Origin: Streptomyces roseoverticillatus
GTDB lineage: Bacteria; Actinomycetota; Actinomycetes; Streptomycetales; Streptomycetaceae
Length of the DNA: 64,000 nucleotides
Direction of reading: 5' to 3'
NCBI RefSeq assembly: GCF_000719265.1
Contig: NZ_JOFL01000004.1
Location: forward strand, 1 to 64,000
Position 1 is the stretch's first letter. Each line of letters opens with the position of its first letter. A model generated the notes under the pieces. It saw only the letters and a program-made list of their open reading frames with translations. It searched no databases and was not told where the DNA came from. This document shows positions 57,223-64,000 of the stretch, piece by piece. Both the position numbers and the translations under genes were made by a program.

Positions 57223-58758
57223 ATGGCCGAGCAGACGCGTCAGCACGTACGGGTGGCGGTGATCGGGTCCGGCTTCGGCGGGCTGGGGGCGGCGATCCGG
57301 CTGCGCCGCGAGGGGATCACCGACTTCGTGGTCCTGGAGCGCGCCGGCTCCGTCGGCGGCACCTGGCGCGACAACACCTACCCCGGCTGCGCCTGCGACG
57401 TGCCCTCCCACCTCTACTCCTTCTCCTTCGCCCCCAACCCCGCCTGGCCGCGCAGCTTTTCCGGCCAGCCGCACATCCGGGCGTACCTGGAGCACGTCAC
57501 CGACACCTTCGGGCTCCGGCCCCACCTGCGCCTCGACTCCGAGGTGCGGCACCTGCGCTGGGACGAGGAGCGGCTGCACTGGGAGGTCGGCACGGCGTCC
57601 GGCGACTACACGGCCGACGTCGTCGTCTCCGCCGCCGGCCCCCTCGCGGACCCACGCATTCCGCAGATCCCCGGCCTGGACTCCTTCCCCGGCAAGGTCT
57701 TCCACTCCTCCCGCTGGGACCACGACTTCGAGCTGCGCGGCAAGCGCGTCGCCGTGATCGGCACGGGCGCCTCCGCGATCCAGATCGTGCCGGGCATCCA
57801 GCCCGAGGCGGGCCGCGTCACCCTCTTCCAGCGCACCCCGCCGTGGGTGCTGCCCCGCTTCGACCGCCCCGTCTCGGCCGCCGAGCGCTGGCTGCACACC
57901 CGGCTGCCCGTGACGGCGGCGCTGCGCCGCGGCGTCCTGTGGGGCATCAGGGAGCTGCAGGTCAGCAACTTCACCAAGCACCCGGAGCGGATGCGCGTGG
58001 TGGAGAAGCTGGCGCTGTCCCACATGCGCAAGGCCATTGCGGACCCGGCCCTGCGCGCCCGGCTGACGCCGGACTACCGCATCGGCTGCAAGCGCATCCT
58101 GCTCTCCAGCGACTACTATCCGGCGCTCGCCCGCCCGAACGTGGACCTGGTGGCCTCGGAGCTGGCCGAGGTGCGGGGCTCTACGCTCGTCGCCGCCGAC
58201 GGCACGGAGGCCGAGGCCGACGCCATCGTCTTCGGGACGGGCTTCCGGGTCACGGACATGCCGATCGCCGAGCGGGTCACCGGCGCCGGCGGCGTGACGC
58301 TCGCCGAGGCGTGGAAGGGCGGCATGGCGGCCCTGCGTGGCACCAGCGCCGCCGGCTTCCCCAACTTCCTCACCGTCATCGGGCCCAACACCGCGCTGGG
58401 CAACAGCTCGATGATCCTCATCATCGAGTCCCAGCTGAACTACCTGGCCGACTTCATGCGGCAGCTGGACACCCTCGGCGGCAGGGCGGCCCTGGACGCC
58501 CGCCCCTCCGCGGTCAACGCCTGGAACCGGCACATCCAGCACCGCATGGAACGCACGGTCTGGAGCACCGGCTGCCAGAGCTGGTACCTGGACGCGAACG
58601 GCCGCAACACCACGGTCTGGCCCGGCACCACCGCCGAGTTCCGCAAGGTCACCCGCCACGTGAACCTCTCCGAGTACCAGGTGCTGCGGCCACCGCGCAC
58701 GCCCCGCACGGCCGCGCCCGTGGCGGCGGGGGCCGCGGGGACGGAGGCCGCGCGATGA
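57223..58758 (+). CDS. Flavin-dependent monooxygenase, Baeyer-Villiger type
   Basis: A 511-residue FAD/NADPH enzyme. The first Rossmann is VAVIGSGFGGLGAAIRL; VVLERAGSVGGTWRDNTYPG follows. The BVMO fingerprint FxGxxxHxxxW(D) is complete: FPGKVFHSSRWD. The second Rossmann is VAVIGTGASAIQIV. It inserts oxygen next to a carbonyl or oxidises heteroatoms; the substrate is unknown. ATG 57223 has GGGAGG seven bases upstream. It overlaps the SDR gene start (ATGA), so the two act in the same pathway. Confidence 0.88.
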   Translation: MAEQTRQHVRVAVIGSGFGGLGAAIRLRREGITDFVVLERAGSVGGTWRDNTYPGCACDVPSHLYSFSFAPNPAWPRSFSGQPHIRAYLEHVTDTFGLRPHLRLDSEVRHLRWDEERLHWEVGTASGDYTADVVVSAAGPLADPRIPQIPGLDSFPGKVFHSSRWDHDFELRGKRVAVIGTGASAIQIVPGIQPEAGRVTLFQRTPPWVLPRFDRPVSAAERWLHTRLPVTAALRRGVLWGIRELQVSNFTKHPERMRVVEKLALSHMRKAIADPALRARLTPDYRIGCKRILLSSDYYPALARPNVDLVASELAEVRGSTLVAADGTEAEADAIVFGTGFRVTDMPIAERVTGAGGVTLAEAWKGGMAALRGTSAAGFPNFLTVIGPNTALGNSSMILIIESQLNYLADFMRQLDTLGGRAALDARPSAVNAWNRHIQHRMERTVWSTGCQSWYLDANGRNTTVWPGTTAEFRKVTRHVNLSEYQVLRPPRTPRTAAPVAAGAAGTEAAR

Positions 58759-59660
58759 GCCGGGTGAGCCTCGAAGGCCAGGTCGCCGTCGTCACCGGAG
58801 CCGCCCGCGGCGTGGGCGAGCAGCTGGCCCGCAAGCTGTCGGCGCGCGGCGCGCGCGTCGCGCTGGTGGGCCTGGAGCCGGACGAGCTGGCCCGGGTCGC
58901 GGCCTCGCTGCACGAGGACGCCGCGCACTGGCACGCCGACGTCACCGACCACGCGGTCATGGCGCAGGTCGCCCGCGAGGTCAAGGCCCGCTTCGGCAAG
59001 GCCGACATCGTCGTGGCCAATGCCGGTGTCGCCGCGGGCGGCCCCTTCGCCGGCTCCGACCCCGAGAGCTGGCGCCGCGTCGTGGACGTCAACCTCGTCG
59101 GCAGCGCCGTCACGGGCCGCGCGTTCCTGCCCGTTCTTGCCGAGAGCCGCGGCTACCTGCTGCAGGTGGCCTCGCTCGCGGCGATGGCCCCGGCGCCGCT
59201 GATGAGCGCCTACTGCGCGTCGAAGGCGGGCGTCGAGGCGTACGCGCACTGCCTGCGCGGCGAGGTCGCCCACAAGGGCGTCCGGGTCGGCGTCGCCTAT
59301 CTGAGCTGGACCGACACGGACATGGTGCGCGGCGCCGACGAGTACGAAGTGATGCGCGAGATGCGGCAGCGCCTGCCGTGGCCCGCGAACCGCACCTACC
59401 CGCTCGGCCCGGCGGCCGACCGCCTGGTCGACGGCATAGAGCGGCGCGCGGCGCACGTGTACGGGCAGGGCTGGCTGCGGCTGGTGCAGGGCGCCCGGGG
59501 CTGGCTGCCCGGCCTGCTCGCCCTCGGCGCGCGGCGCGAGATGCGGCGGTACGAGCCGAGGCTCGCGGGCATGCGCCCGGGGCTGGTGGGCGCGGGCGGG
59601 GCGGCGGACGAGAAGGAGCGCACCGGGGCGCCCAGGGCTTCCGGGATGTCCGGGGCGTAG
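58755..59660 (+). CDS. Short-chain dehydrogenase/reductase
   Basis: A 301-residue classical SDR. TGAARGVG is the cofactor site, VVANAGVA the NAG motif, and VASLAAMAPAPLMSAYCASKAGVEAY the Ser-Tyr-xxx-Lys site. It is longer than the usual ~250 residues, with a C-terminal ~60-residue helical extension. Coupled to the BVMO gene by a 4-bp overlap; it may make the ketone that the BVMO cleaves. The MerR gene across the divergent gap probably controls both. Confidence 0.88.
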   Translation: MSRVSLEGQVAVVTGAARGVGEQLARKLSARGARVALVGLEPDELARVAASLHEDAAHWHADVTDHAVMAQVAREVKARFGKADIVVANAGVAAGGPFAGSDPESWRRVVDVNLVGSAVTGRAFLPVLAESRGYLLQVASLAAMAPAPLMSAYCASKAGVEAYAHCLRGEVAHKGVRVGVAYLSWTDTDMVRGADEYEVMREMRQRLPWPANRTYPLGPAADRLVDGIERRAAHVYGQGWLRLVQGARGWLPGLLALGARREMRRYEPRLAGMRPGLVGAGGAADEKERTGAPRASGMSGA

Positions 59661-59767
59661 CGCAGCGTAGCCATACGATATGCGGGCTAAGATGGGGCAT
59701 GTCAGGCTGTTCCGGGGCGAAAACCCTTATTCGCCCCAATTCCCCTCGCCGAGGAGTGAGAGCAGCC

Positions 59768-59962
59768 ATGGGCATCAAGGACGAGATGCAGGACAAGGCG
59801 CAGAAGGCCAAGCAGAAGCTGGAGCAGTCCAAGCAGCAGGCCCAGCAGAAGGGCCAGCAGGCACAGGACAAGCTCAAGGGGCGCCAGCAGCAGGGTCAGC
59901 AGCAGGGTCAGCAGCAGCAGTCCTTCGACGACATCCAAGACGAGCTCGACGACCGCACCTGA
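59768..59962 (+). CDS. Small Gln-rich protein of unknown function
   Basis: A 64-residue highly charged protein. The first half (GIKDEMQDKAQKAKQKLEQ) is a helix with a heptad-like pattern. Glutamine runs follow (GQQQGQQQQS), then an acidic end (FDDIQDELDDRT). No domain is recognised; small stress-induced helical proteins such as CsbD-like ones have similar composition. The ATG has GAGGAG about 12 bases upstream. The next small ORF starts 14 bp after its stop, so both are one transcript. Confidence 0.6.
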   Translation: MGIKDEMQDKAQKAKQKLEQSKQQAQQKGQQAQDKLKGRQQQGQQQGQQQQSFDDIQDELDDRT

Positions 59963-59976
59963 GGGGGCTGAGCCTC

Positions 59977-60162
59977 ATGGCCAAGGGAGACAAGGCCAAG
60001 AGCAAGGCCGAGCAGCTCAAGCAGCAACAGGCCGAAAAGGCCGCGCAATCCGGCAAGAAGGCCAAACAGAACGCCAACGACAAGGCCCGCCAGGAACTGA
60101 TCCGCAAGGAGCAGGAGGAGTGGGACCGTCGCGACACCTTCGACGAGAACTTCGAGATCTGA
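59977..60162 (+). CDS. Small lysine-rich helical protein
   Basis: A 61-residue protein, one long charged helix (KGDKAKSKAEQLKQQQAEKAAQS) and an end rich in acidic and aromatic residues (EEWDRRDTFDENFEI). No homologous family is recognised. Start ATG 59977, with GAGGGGG 14 bases upstream. It forms a pair with the Gln-rich gene upstream, and a perfect hairpin terminator follows. Confidence 0.6.
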   Translation: MAKGDKAKSKAEQLKQQQAEKAAQSGKKAKQNANDKARQELIRKEQEEWDRRDTFDENFEI

Positions 60163-60180
60163 CCATCGCGAACAGAGGCG

Positions 60181-60216
60181 AACAGAGGCGCACCCCGCAA
60201 GGGGTGCGCCTCTGTT
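60181..60216. terminator. Perfect 16-bp stem with GCAA tetraloop
   Basis: AACAGAGGCGCACCCC-GCAA-GGGGTGCGCCTCTGTT. It serves the small-protein transcript and the convergent tricorn gene. Half of the left arm (AACAGAGGCG) also occurs once just before, at 60171-60180. Confidence 0.9.
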
Positions 60217-60223
60217 GCTGCGC

Positions 60224-63200
60224 TCAGCTCCGCGGCGGCAGCTTCGGCCGCCGCAGGTCCGGCGCCCCCGAGTAGTCCGGCGGCTGTGCCGCGCCGTGCC
60301 GATCCAGCAGGTCGAGCGCGATCTGCACCGCGTCGTCGAGCTGCTTGTGCCGGCCTTCGGCCCAGTCGAGGGGCGTGCGGTCGATCTCGACGTCGGGCTC
60401 GACGCCGCGGTTCTCGATCGTCCAGCCGTACGCGTCGAACCACGCCGCGTTCATCGGCACCGTGATCGACGTGCCGTCCCCGAGCCGGTGCCGGCCGGTC
60501 ATCCCGACCACGCCGCCCCAGGTGCGCAGGCCCACCACCGGGCCGATGCCCTGCAGCTTGAACGCGGCGGTGATCATGTCGCCGTCGGAGGAGGTCATCT
60601 CGTCGGCGATGGCGACGACCGGCCCGCGCGGGGCGTTGCTCGCGTACGACACCGGCTGGGCGTCGCGCGTGAGGTCCCAGCCGATGATGGTGCGGGTGAG
60701 CTTCTCCACGACCAGCTCGCTGATGTTGCCGCCCGCGTTGCCGCGCACGTCGACGATCAGGGCGGGGCGGGACATCTCCATGCGCAGGTCGCGGTTGAAC
60801 TGGGCCCAGCCCGAGCCGCCCATGTCGGGGATGTGCAGGTAGCCGCACTTGCCGCCGCTGAGCTCCCGGACGACGGCGCGGCGCTTGGCCACCCAGTCCT
60901 GGTAGCGCAGCGGGCGCTCGTCCACGAGCGGGACGACGGCGACGCGGCGGGCGTGGCCCTCGGCCCCGGGCGCCCGGAACGTCAGCTCCACGGTGGTGCC
61001 GCCGGCCGCGCCCAGCAGCGGGTACGGGCCGGCCACCGGGTCGACGGGCCGGCCGTCGACGTGCGTGAGGGCCGCGCCCTCGCGGATGCCCGAACCGGCC
61101 AGCGGGGAGCGGGCCTTGGAGTCGGAGGAGTCGCCGGGCAGGATGCGCCGGACCGTCCAGGAGCCGTCCTTCTGGTGCGTCAGGTTGGCGCCGAGCAGGC
61201 CGATGGCGCGCTGGTAGTGCGGCGGGCCCTCGTTGCGGCGGGCGGGGGCGACGTAGGCGTGCGAGGTGCCCAGCTCGCCGAGGACCTCGCGCAGCAGGTC
61301 GGCGAAGTCGTCGGGGGTGGCGACCCGGTCGACCAGGGGCCGGTACTGGGCGAGCACCGCGTCCCAGTCGATGCCGCACATGCCCGGCTCCCAGAAGTAC
61401 GCGCGGACGATCCGCCCGGCCTCCTCGTAGGCCTGCCGCCACTCGGCGGCGGGGTCGACGTCGTGCTTGATGCGCCGCATGTCGATGAAGACCGTCGACT
61501 CGGGGTCGGGGGTGTCCGTGGCCGGGACGGCCCGCAGGTCGCCCTCGTCGTTGACGACGAGGCGGGTGCCGTCGCCGCTGACCGCGAACCAGTCGAGGGA
61601 GCTGGAGAGTTCGGTGCGCTTGGCCTTGGTGAGGTCGAAGTGCTCCAGGGTGGGGCGGCCCGAGGTGTCGGCGGGGTTGGCGAAGGTCTCGCCGAGCGCG
61701 CCGGAGATCGGCCAGCGCAGCCACACCAGGCCGCCGCCGCTGACCGGGCGCAGCGACGAGTACTTCGAGGCGGCCACGGGGAAGGGCGTCACCCGGCTCT
61801 CCAGCCCCTCCACCTCGATCAGCGTCGGCCCGGCCCCGGTGTCCTCCAGGTCCAGGCCGCCGGCCGCGGGCCGGCCCTCGGCGGACAGCGCGAACGGCGA
61901 GGGCGTCGCCGAGGACAGCGGGACGAGGTAGGGGCGGCAGCCGAGCGGGAAGGACAGGTCGCCGGTGTGCACGTCGTAGACGGGGTCGAAGCCGCGCCAG
62001 GAGAGGAAGGCCAGGTAGCGGCCGTCGCGGGTGAAGACCGGCTGCTCGTCCTCGAAGCGCCCGTTGGTCACGTCGACGACCAGGCGGTCCTTGAGCCGCG
62101 CGATCTTGATCTGGCGCAGGGAGCGGCCGATGCCGGGGTGGGACCAGGCCAGCCACTCCGAGTCGGGCGAGAAGGCGAGGTCGCGCACCGGCCCGTTGAC
62201 CGACCGGATCAGCTCGCTCACCTCCCCGGTGCCTTCGCCGGAGGGGGCGCCCTCGTCCGGTCCGGCACTTTCGGCGGATCCCGCGCCCTCGTCCGGCCGC
62301 GTCCCGGAGCCGGAGCCCGTGCCTTCGCCCGGTCCCACGCCCTCGGCCGAGGTGTCCACGAGCAGCAGCCGGCCGTCGTGCGTGGCCAGGGCCAGCCGCT
62401 CGCCGTCAGGAGAGGCGAGGGTCTCGTGCACCCTCCCGATCCGTCCCGCGCCGAGCCGCCGCGGCTCGGCGGGCCCCGCGGCGCGCGGCAGCTGGGCGAT
62501 CTCGATCGCGTCCTCGCCCTCCGCGTCCGTCACGTAGGCCACCTGCCCGGACGCGCCGAGCATCTCCGGCAGCCGTACGCGGACGCCCGGGGTGTCGGCG
62601 ATGGTGCGGGCGGGGCCGTCGCGGTGGGTGAGCCAGTAGAGGCTGCCGCGCACCTGGACGGCGCTCGCCCGGCCCGTCGTGTCCACGCTCACGCCGTCGA
62701 CGTTGGAGGCGGCCTGCACCTGGTACGGGCGGCGCCCGGCGCGCGGCCCGCCCAGCGTCACCGTAAGGCGGCGCGGCTTCCCGTCCGGGCCGAGGTCGTC
62801 CACCAGCCACAGCTCGCCCGCGCACTGGTAGACGACGCGCTCGCCGTCGGTCGAGGCGTGCCGGGCGTAGAAGTCGTCGTGGTCGGTGTGGCGGCGCAGC
62901 TGCGAGCCGTCGGGCAGGCAGGAGTAGAGGTTGCCGACGCCCTCGTGGTCGGAGAGGAAGACGATCCGGCCGCCCGCGAACATCACCGAGTCGAGGTGGC
63001 CGCCGATCTCCGGCACCAGCCGCTTCTCCTGCGCGCCCAGCAGCCACAGCCGGCCCGTGGCCCCGCCGCGGTAGCGCTTCCAGGCGGCGGGCTCGTGCGG
63101 CGGCTTGCCGGCCAGCAGCAGCGTGCGGTGCTCGCCGCCGGCCTCGCCGATCGCGATGTCGGACACCGGGCCCCAGGGCAGCCGCAGCCCCGGGCCGCCC

Positions 63201-63592
63201 TCGGTCGGCACCCGGTAGGCCCACGAGAAGTACGAGAACGGCTGGCCGTGCGAGGAGACGGCGAGGACGTCGTGGCCGCCGTTGCGGTCCGAGGGGGCCC
63301 AGCCGCAGACGCGGGTGTCGGTGCTGCCCCAGTAGGTGAGCCGGCGGGCGGGACCGCCGTCGACCGGGGCCAGGTGGATCTCGGGGTCGAGGCTGCGCCA
63401 GTTCGTGTAGGCGATGTGGCGGCCGTCGGGGGAGAAGCGGGGGTGGCCGACGCGGGTGCGGTCGACGGTCAGCCGCCAGGCCCGGCCGCCTGCCGCCCCC
63501 GGCTCCAGGGGGGCAAGCCACAGGTCGTCCTCCGCGGTGAAGCAGAAGAGATCACCGTGGAGATGAGGAAATCTCAGGTAAGAATCACTCAC
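60224..63592 (-). CDS. Tricorn protease homologue
   Basis: A 1122-residue S41-type cytosolic protease. N-terminal beta-propeller blades (FTAEDDLWLAPL, FSPDGRHIAYTNW, FLSDHEGVGNLYSC) run to about residue 680. A helical/PDZ region follows (SHAYVAPARRNEG, AGSGIREGAALTHVDGRPV), and the C-terminal peptidase has MSRPALIVDVRGNAGGNISELVVEKL and VAIADEMTSSDGDMITAAFKLQGIGPVVG with the catalytic Ser in TSSDGD. It degrades peptides downstream of the proteasome. A linker near residue 430-465 is Gly/Ser/Glu-rich. GTG 63592 (VSDSYLRFPHLHGD) is the first family-like residue. Confidence 0.9.
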   Translation of the reverse strand: MSDSYLRFPHLHGDLFCFTAEDDLWLAPLEPGAAGGRAWRLTVDRTRVGHPRFSPDGRHIAYTNWRSLDPEIHLAPVDGGPARRLTYWGSTDTRVCGWAPSDRNGGHDVLAVSSHGQPFSYFSWAYRVPTEGGPGLRLPWGPVSDIAIGEAGGEHRTLLLAGKPPHEPAAWKRYRGGATGRLWLLGAQEKRLVPEIGGHLDSVMFAGGRIVFLSDHEGVGNLYSCLPDGSQLRRHTDHDDFYARHASTDGERVVYQCAGELWLVDDLGPDGKPRRLTVTLGGPRAGRRPYQVQAASNVDGVSVDTTGRASAVQVRGSLYWLTHRDGPARTIADTPGVRVRLPEMLGASGQVAYVTDAEGEDAIEIAQLPRAAGPAEPRRLGAGRIGRVHETLASPDGERLALATHDGRLLLVDTSAEGVGPGEGTGSGSGTRPDEGAGSAESAGPDEGAPSGEGTGEVSELIRSVNGPVRDLAFSPDSEWLAWSHPGIGRSLRQIKIARLKDRLVVDVTNGRFEDEQPVFTRDGRYLAFLSWRGFDPVYDVHTGDLSFPLGCRPYLVPLSSATPSPFALSAEGRPAAGGLDLEDTGAGPTLIEVEGLESRVTPFPVAASKYSSLRPVSGGGLVWLRWPISGALGETFANPADTSGRPTLEHFDLTKAKRTELSSSLDWFAVSGDGTRLVVNDEGDLRAVPATDTPDPESTVFIDMRRIKHDVDPAAEWRQAYEEAGRIVRAYFWEPGMCGIDWDAVLAQYRPLVDRVATPDDFADLLREVLGELGTSHAYVAPARRNEGPPHYQRAIGLLGANLTHQKDGSWTVRRILPGDSSDSKARSPLAGSGIREGAALTHVDGRPVDPVAGPYPLLGAAGGTTVELTFRAPGAEGHARRVAVVPLVDERPLRYQDWVAKRRAVVRELSGGKCGYLHIPDMGGSGWAQFNRDLRMEMSRPALIVDVRGNAGGNISELVVEKLTRTIIGWDLTRDAQPVSYASNAPRGPVVAIADEMTSSDGDMITAAFKLQGIGPVVGLRTWGGVVGMTGRHRLGDGTSITVPMNAAWFDAYGWTIENRGVEPDVEIDRTPLDWAEGRHKQLDDAVQIALDLLDRHGAAQPPDYSGAPDLRRPKLPPRS

Positions 63593-63676
63593 TCCACCAT
63601 CGTTTCGGCCCCCGGGAGGCGCGGCAACTCGGTCACCGGGGCCGGGCCAGTAACCGGCCGTGACGGAGAACACTGG

Positions 63677-63694
63677 CGAAACGGCGCCGTTTCG
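63677..63694. promoter_or_regulatory. Perfect 18-bp palindrome, TetR-type operator 1
   Basis: CGAAACGGC-GCCGTTTCG is fully symmetric. Its arms CGAAAC/GTTTCG are the same as those of the palindrome at 63722, and a further half-site CGTTTCG lies at 63601. Confidence 0.7.
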
Positions 63695-63721
63695 ATCCCG
63701 CGCCGTCGTAGTCTTCCAGGT

Positions 63722-63740
63722 GTACGAAACCGTTTCGTAC
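63722..63740. promoter_or_regulatory. TetR-type operator 2
   Basis: GTACGAAAC-C-GTTTCGTAC, with perfect 9-bp arms and a one-base spacer, ends 24 bp before the TetR start. It is the most likely autoregulatory site. Confidence 0.75.
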
Positions 63741-63764
63741 GGGAGTGGACCCAGGGAGGTGGCC

Positions 63765-64000
63765 GTGTCCACGGATCCGACCGAGCCCGCGGCGCGCCGC
63801 ACCCGGCTCACCCCCGAGCGCGAGGCCGAGCTCTACGAGGCGGTCCTCACGATCCTGCGCGAGGTCGGCTACGACGGCCTGACCATGGACGGCGTCGCCG
63901 CCCGCACGCACGCCAGCAAGGCCACCCTCTACCGCCAGTGGAAGGGCAAGCCCGAGCTGGTCGCGAGCGCGCTGCGGCACCAGAAGCCGGTCAAGCTGGC
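63765..64000 (+). CDS. TetR-family regulator (3' truncated)
   Basis: The first 78 residues of a TetR regulator. After a short tail (VSTDPTEPAARRTRLTPER), the HTH has ELYEAVLTILREVGYDGLTMDGVAARTHASKATLYRQWKGKPELVASAL. The GTG start has GGAGGT about five bases upstream. The gene is divergent from the tricorn gene and carries two related palindromes in its promoter region, so it is likely to repress itself and perhaps the protease. The rest lies beyond the window. Confidence 0.85.
   Translation, partial: MSTDPTEPAARRTRLTPEREAELYEAVLTILREVGYDGLTMDGVAARTHASKATLYRQWKGKPELVASALRHQKPVKL

Overview
The window looks like the chromosome of a Streptomyces or a close relative. The DNA is very GC-rich, GTG starts and 4-bp start/stop overlaps are common, and several genes are typical of the genus: HrdD, a tricorn protease homologue, SepX, a type VII secretion EccC, DUF6879 and XRE/NUDIX neighbours. 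No integrase, transposase, phage module or CRISPR array is visible. Most genes are chromosomal housekeeping or regulatory units, with a more accessory stretch at about 18-25 kb.

Layout. 1-6.5 kb: the end of a type VII secretion operon (MinD-like ATPase, EccC, DUF6177-like protein), closed by a strong hairpin and a tRNA-Arg. 6.6-18.2 kb: small membrane proteins; regulators next to effectors (TetR/M6 protease, TetR/DHA2 exporter, MarR/DODA dioxygenase, WYL/DHA2 exporter); and hrdD with a sigma-R promoter. 18.3-25.1 kb: a VapBC-like pair, Uma2, a RiPP-type PIMT methyltransferase coupled to a small ORF, XRE-NUDIX, DUF6879 and a wHTH/zinc-ribbon protein. 25.1-29.1 kb: a YtrA-type GntR plus ABC operon, a methyltransferase and a VIT protein. 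29.1-33.3 kb: a class IV lanthipeptide synthetase, a 50-residue precursor just downstream, and a P1 peptidase. 33.3-43.9 kb: LtrA, MscL, MTAP, an FmdB gene behind a sigma-R promoter and a CIRCE operator, an MFS exporter, a cation/proton antiporter, a large penicillin-acylase family enzyme and 5-FCL. 43.9-49.2 kb: galU, moeA/glp, moaC, mog, rimJ-like and sepX/glpR, which joins molybdenum-cofactor genes to the actinobacterial divisome locus. 49.2-64 kb: tRNA-Ala, a GH89 NAGLU, a lipoprotein with an orphan histidine kinase, GNAT, exonuclease III, MerR divergent from a BVMO-SDR pair, two small charged proteins, a tricorn protease homologue and a partial TetR gene.

Main points for follow-up. (1) The LanL synthetase and its very short precursor gene. 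(2) A PIMT homologue carrying the WxxxGxP motif, overlapping by 4 bp a small ORF with Asp-Gly pairs, possibly an imiditide/pamtide-like RiPP unit. (3) sigma-R plus HrcA dual control in front of fmdB. (4) Three tandem 8-codon mini-ORFs joined by GTGA overlaps between eccC and the next gene. (5) Short tandem duplications at several gene ends.

All calls come from reading sequence and translations. No database search was run.
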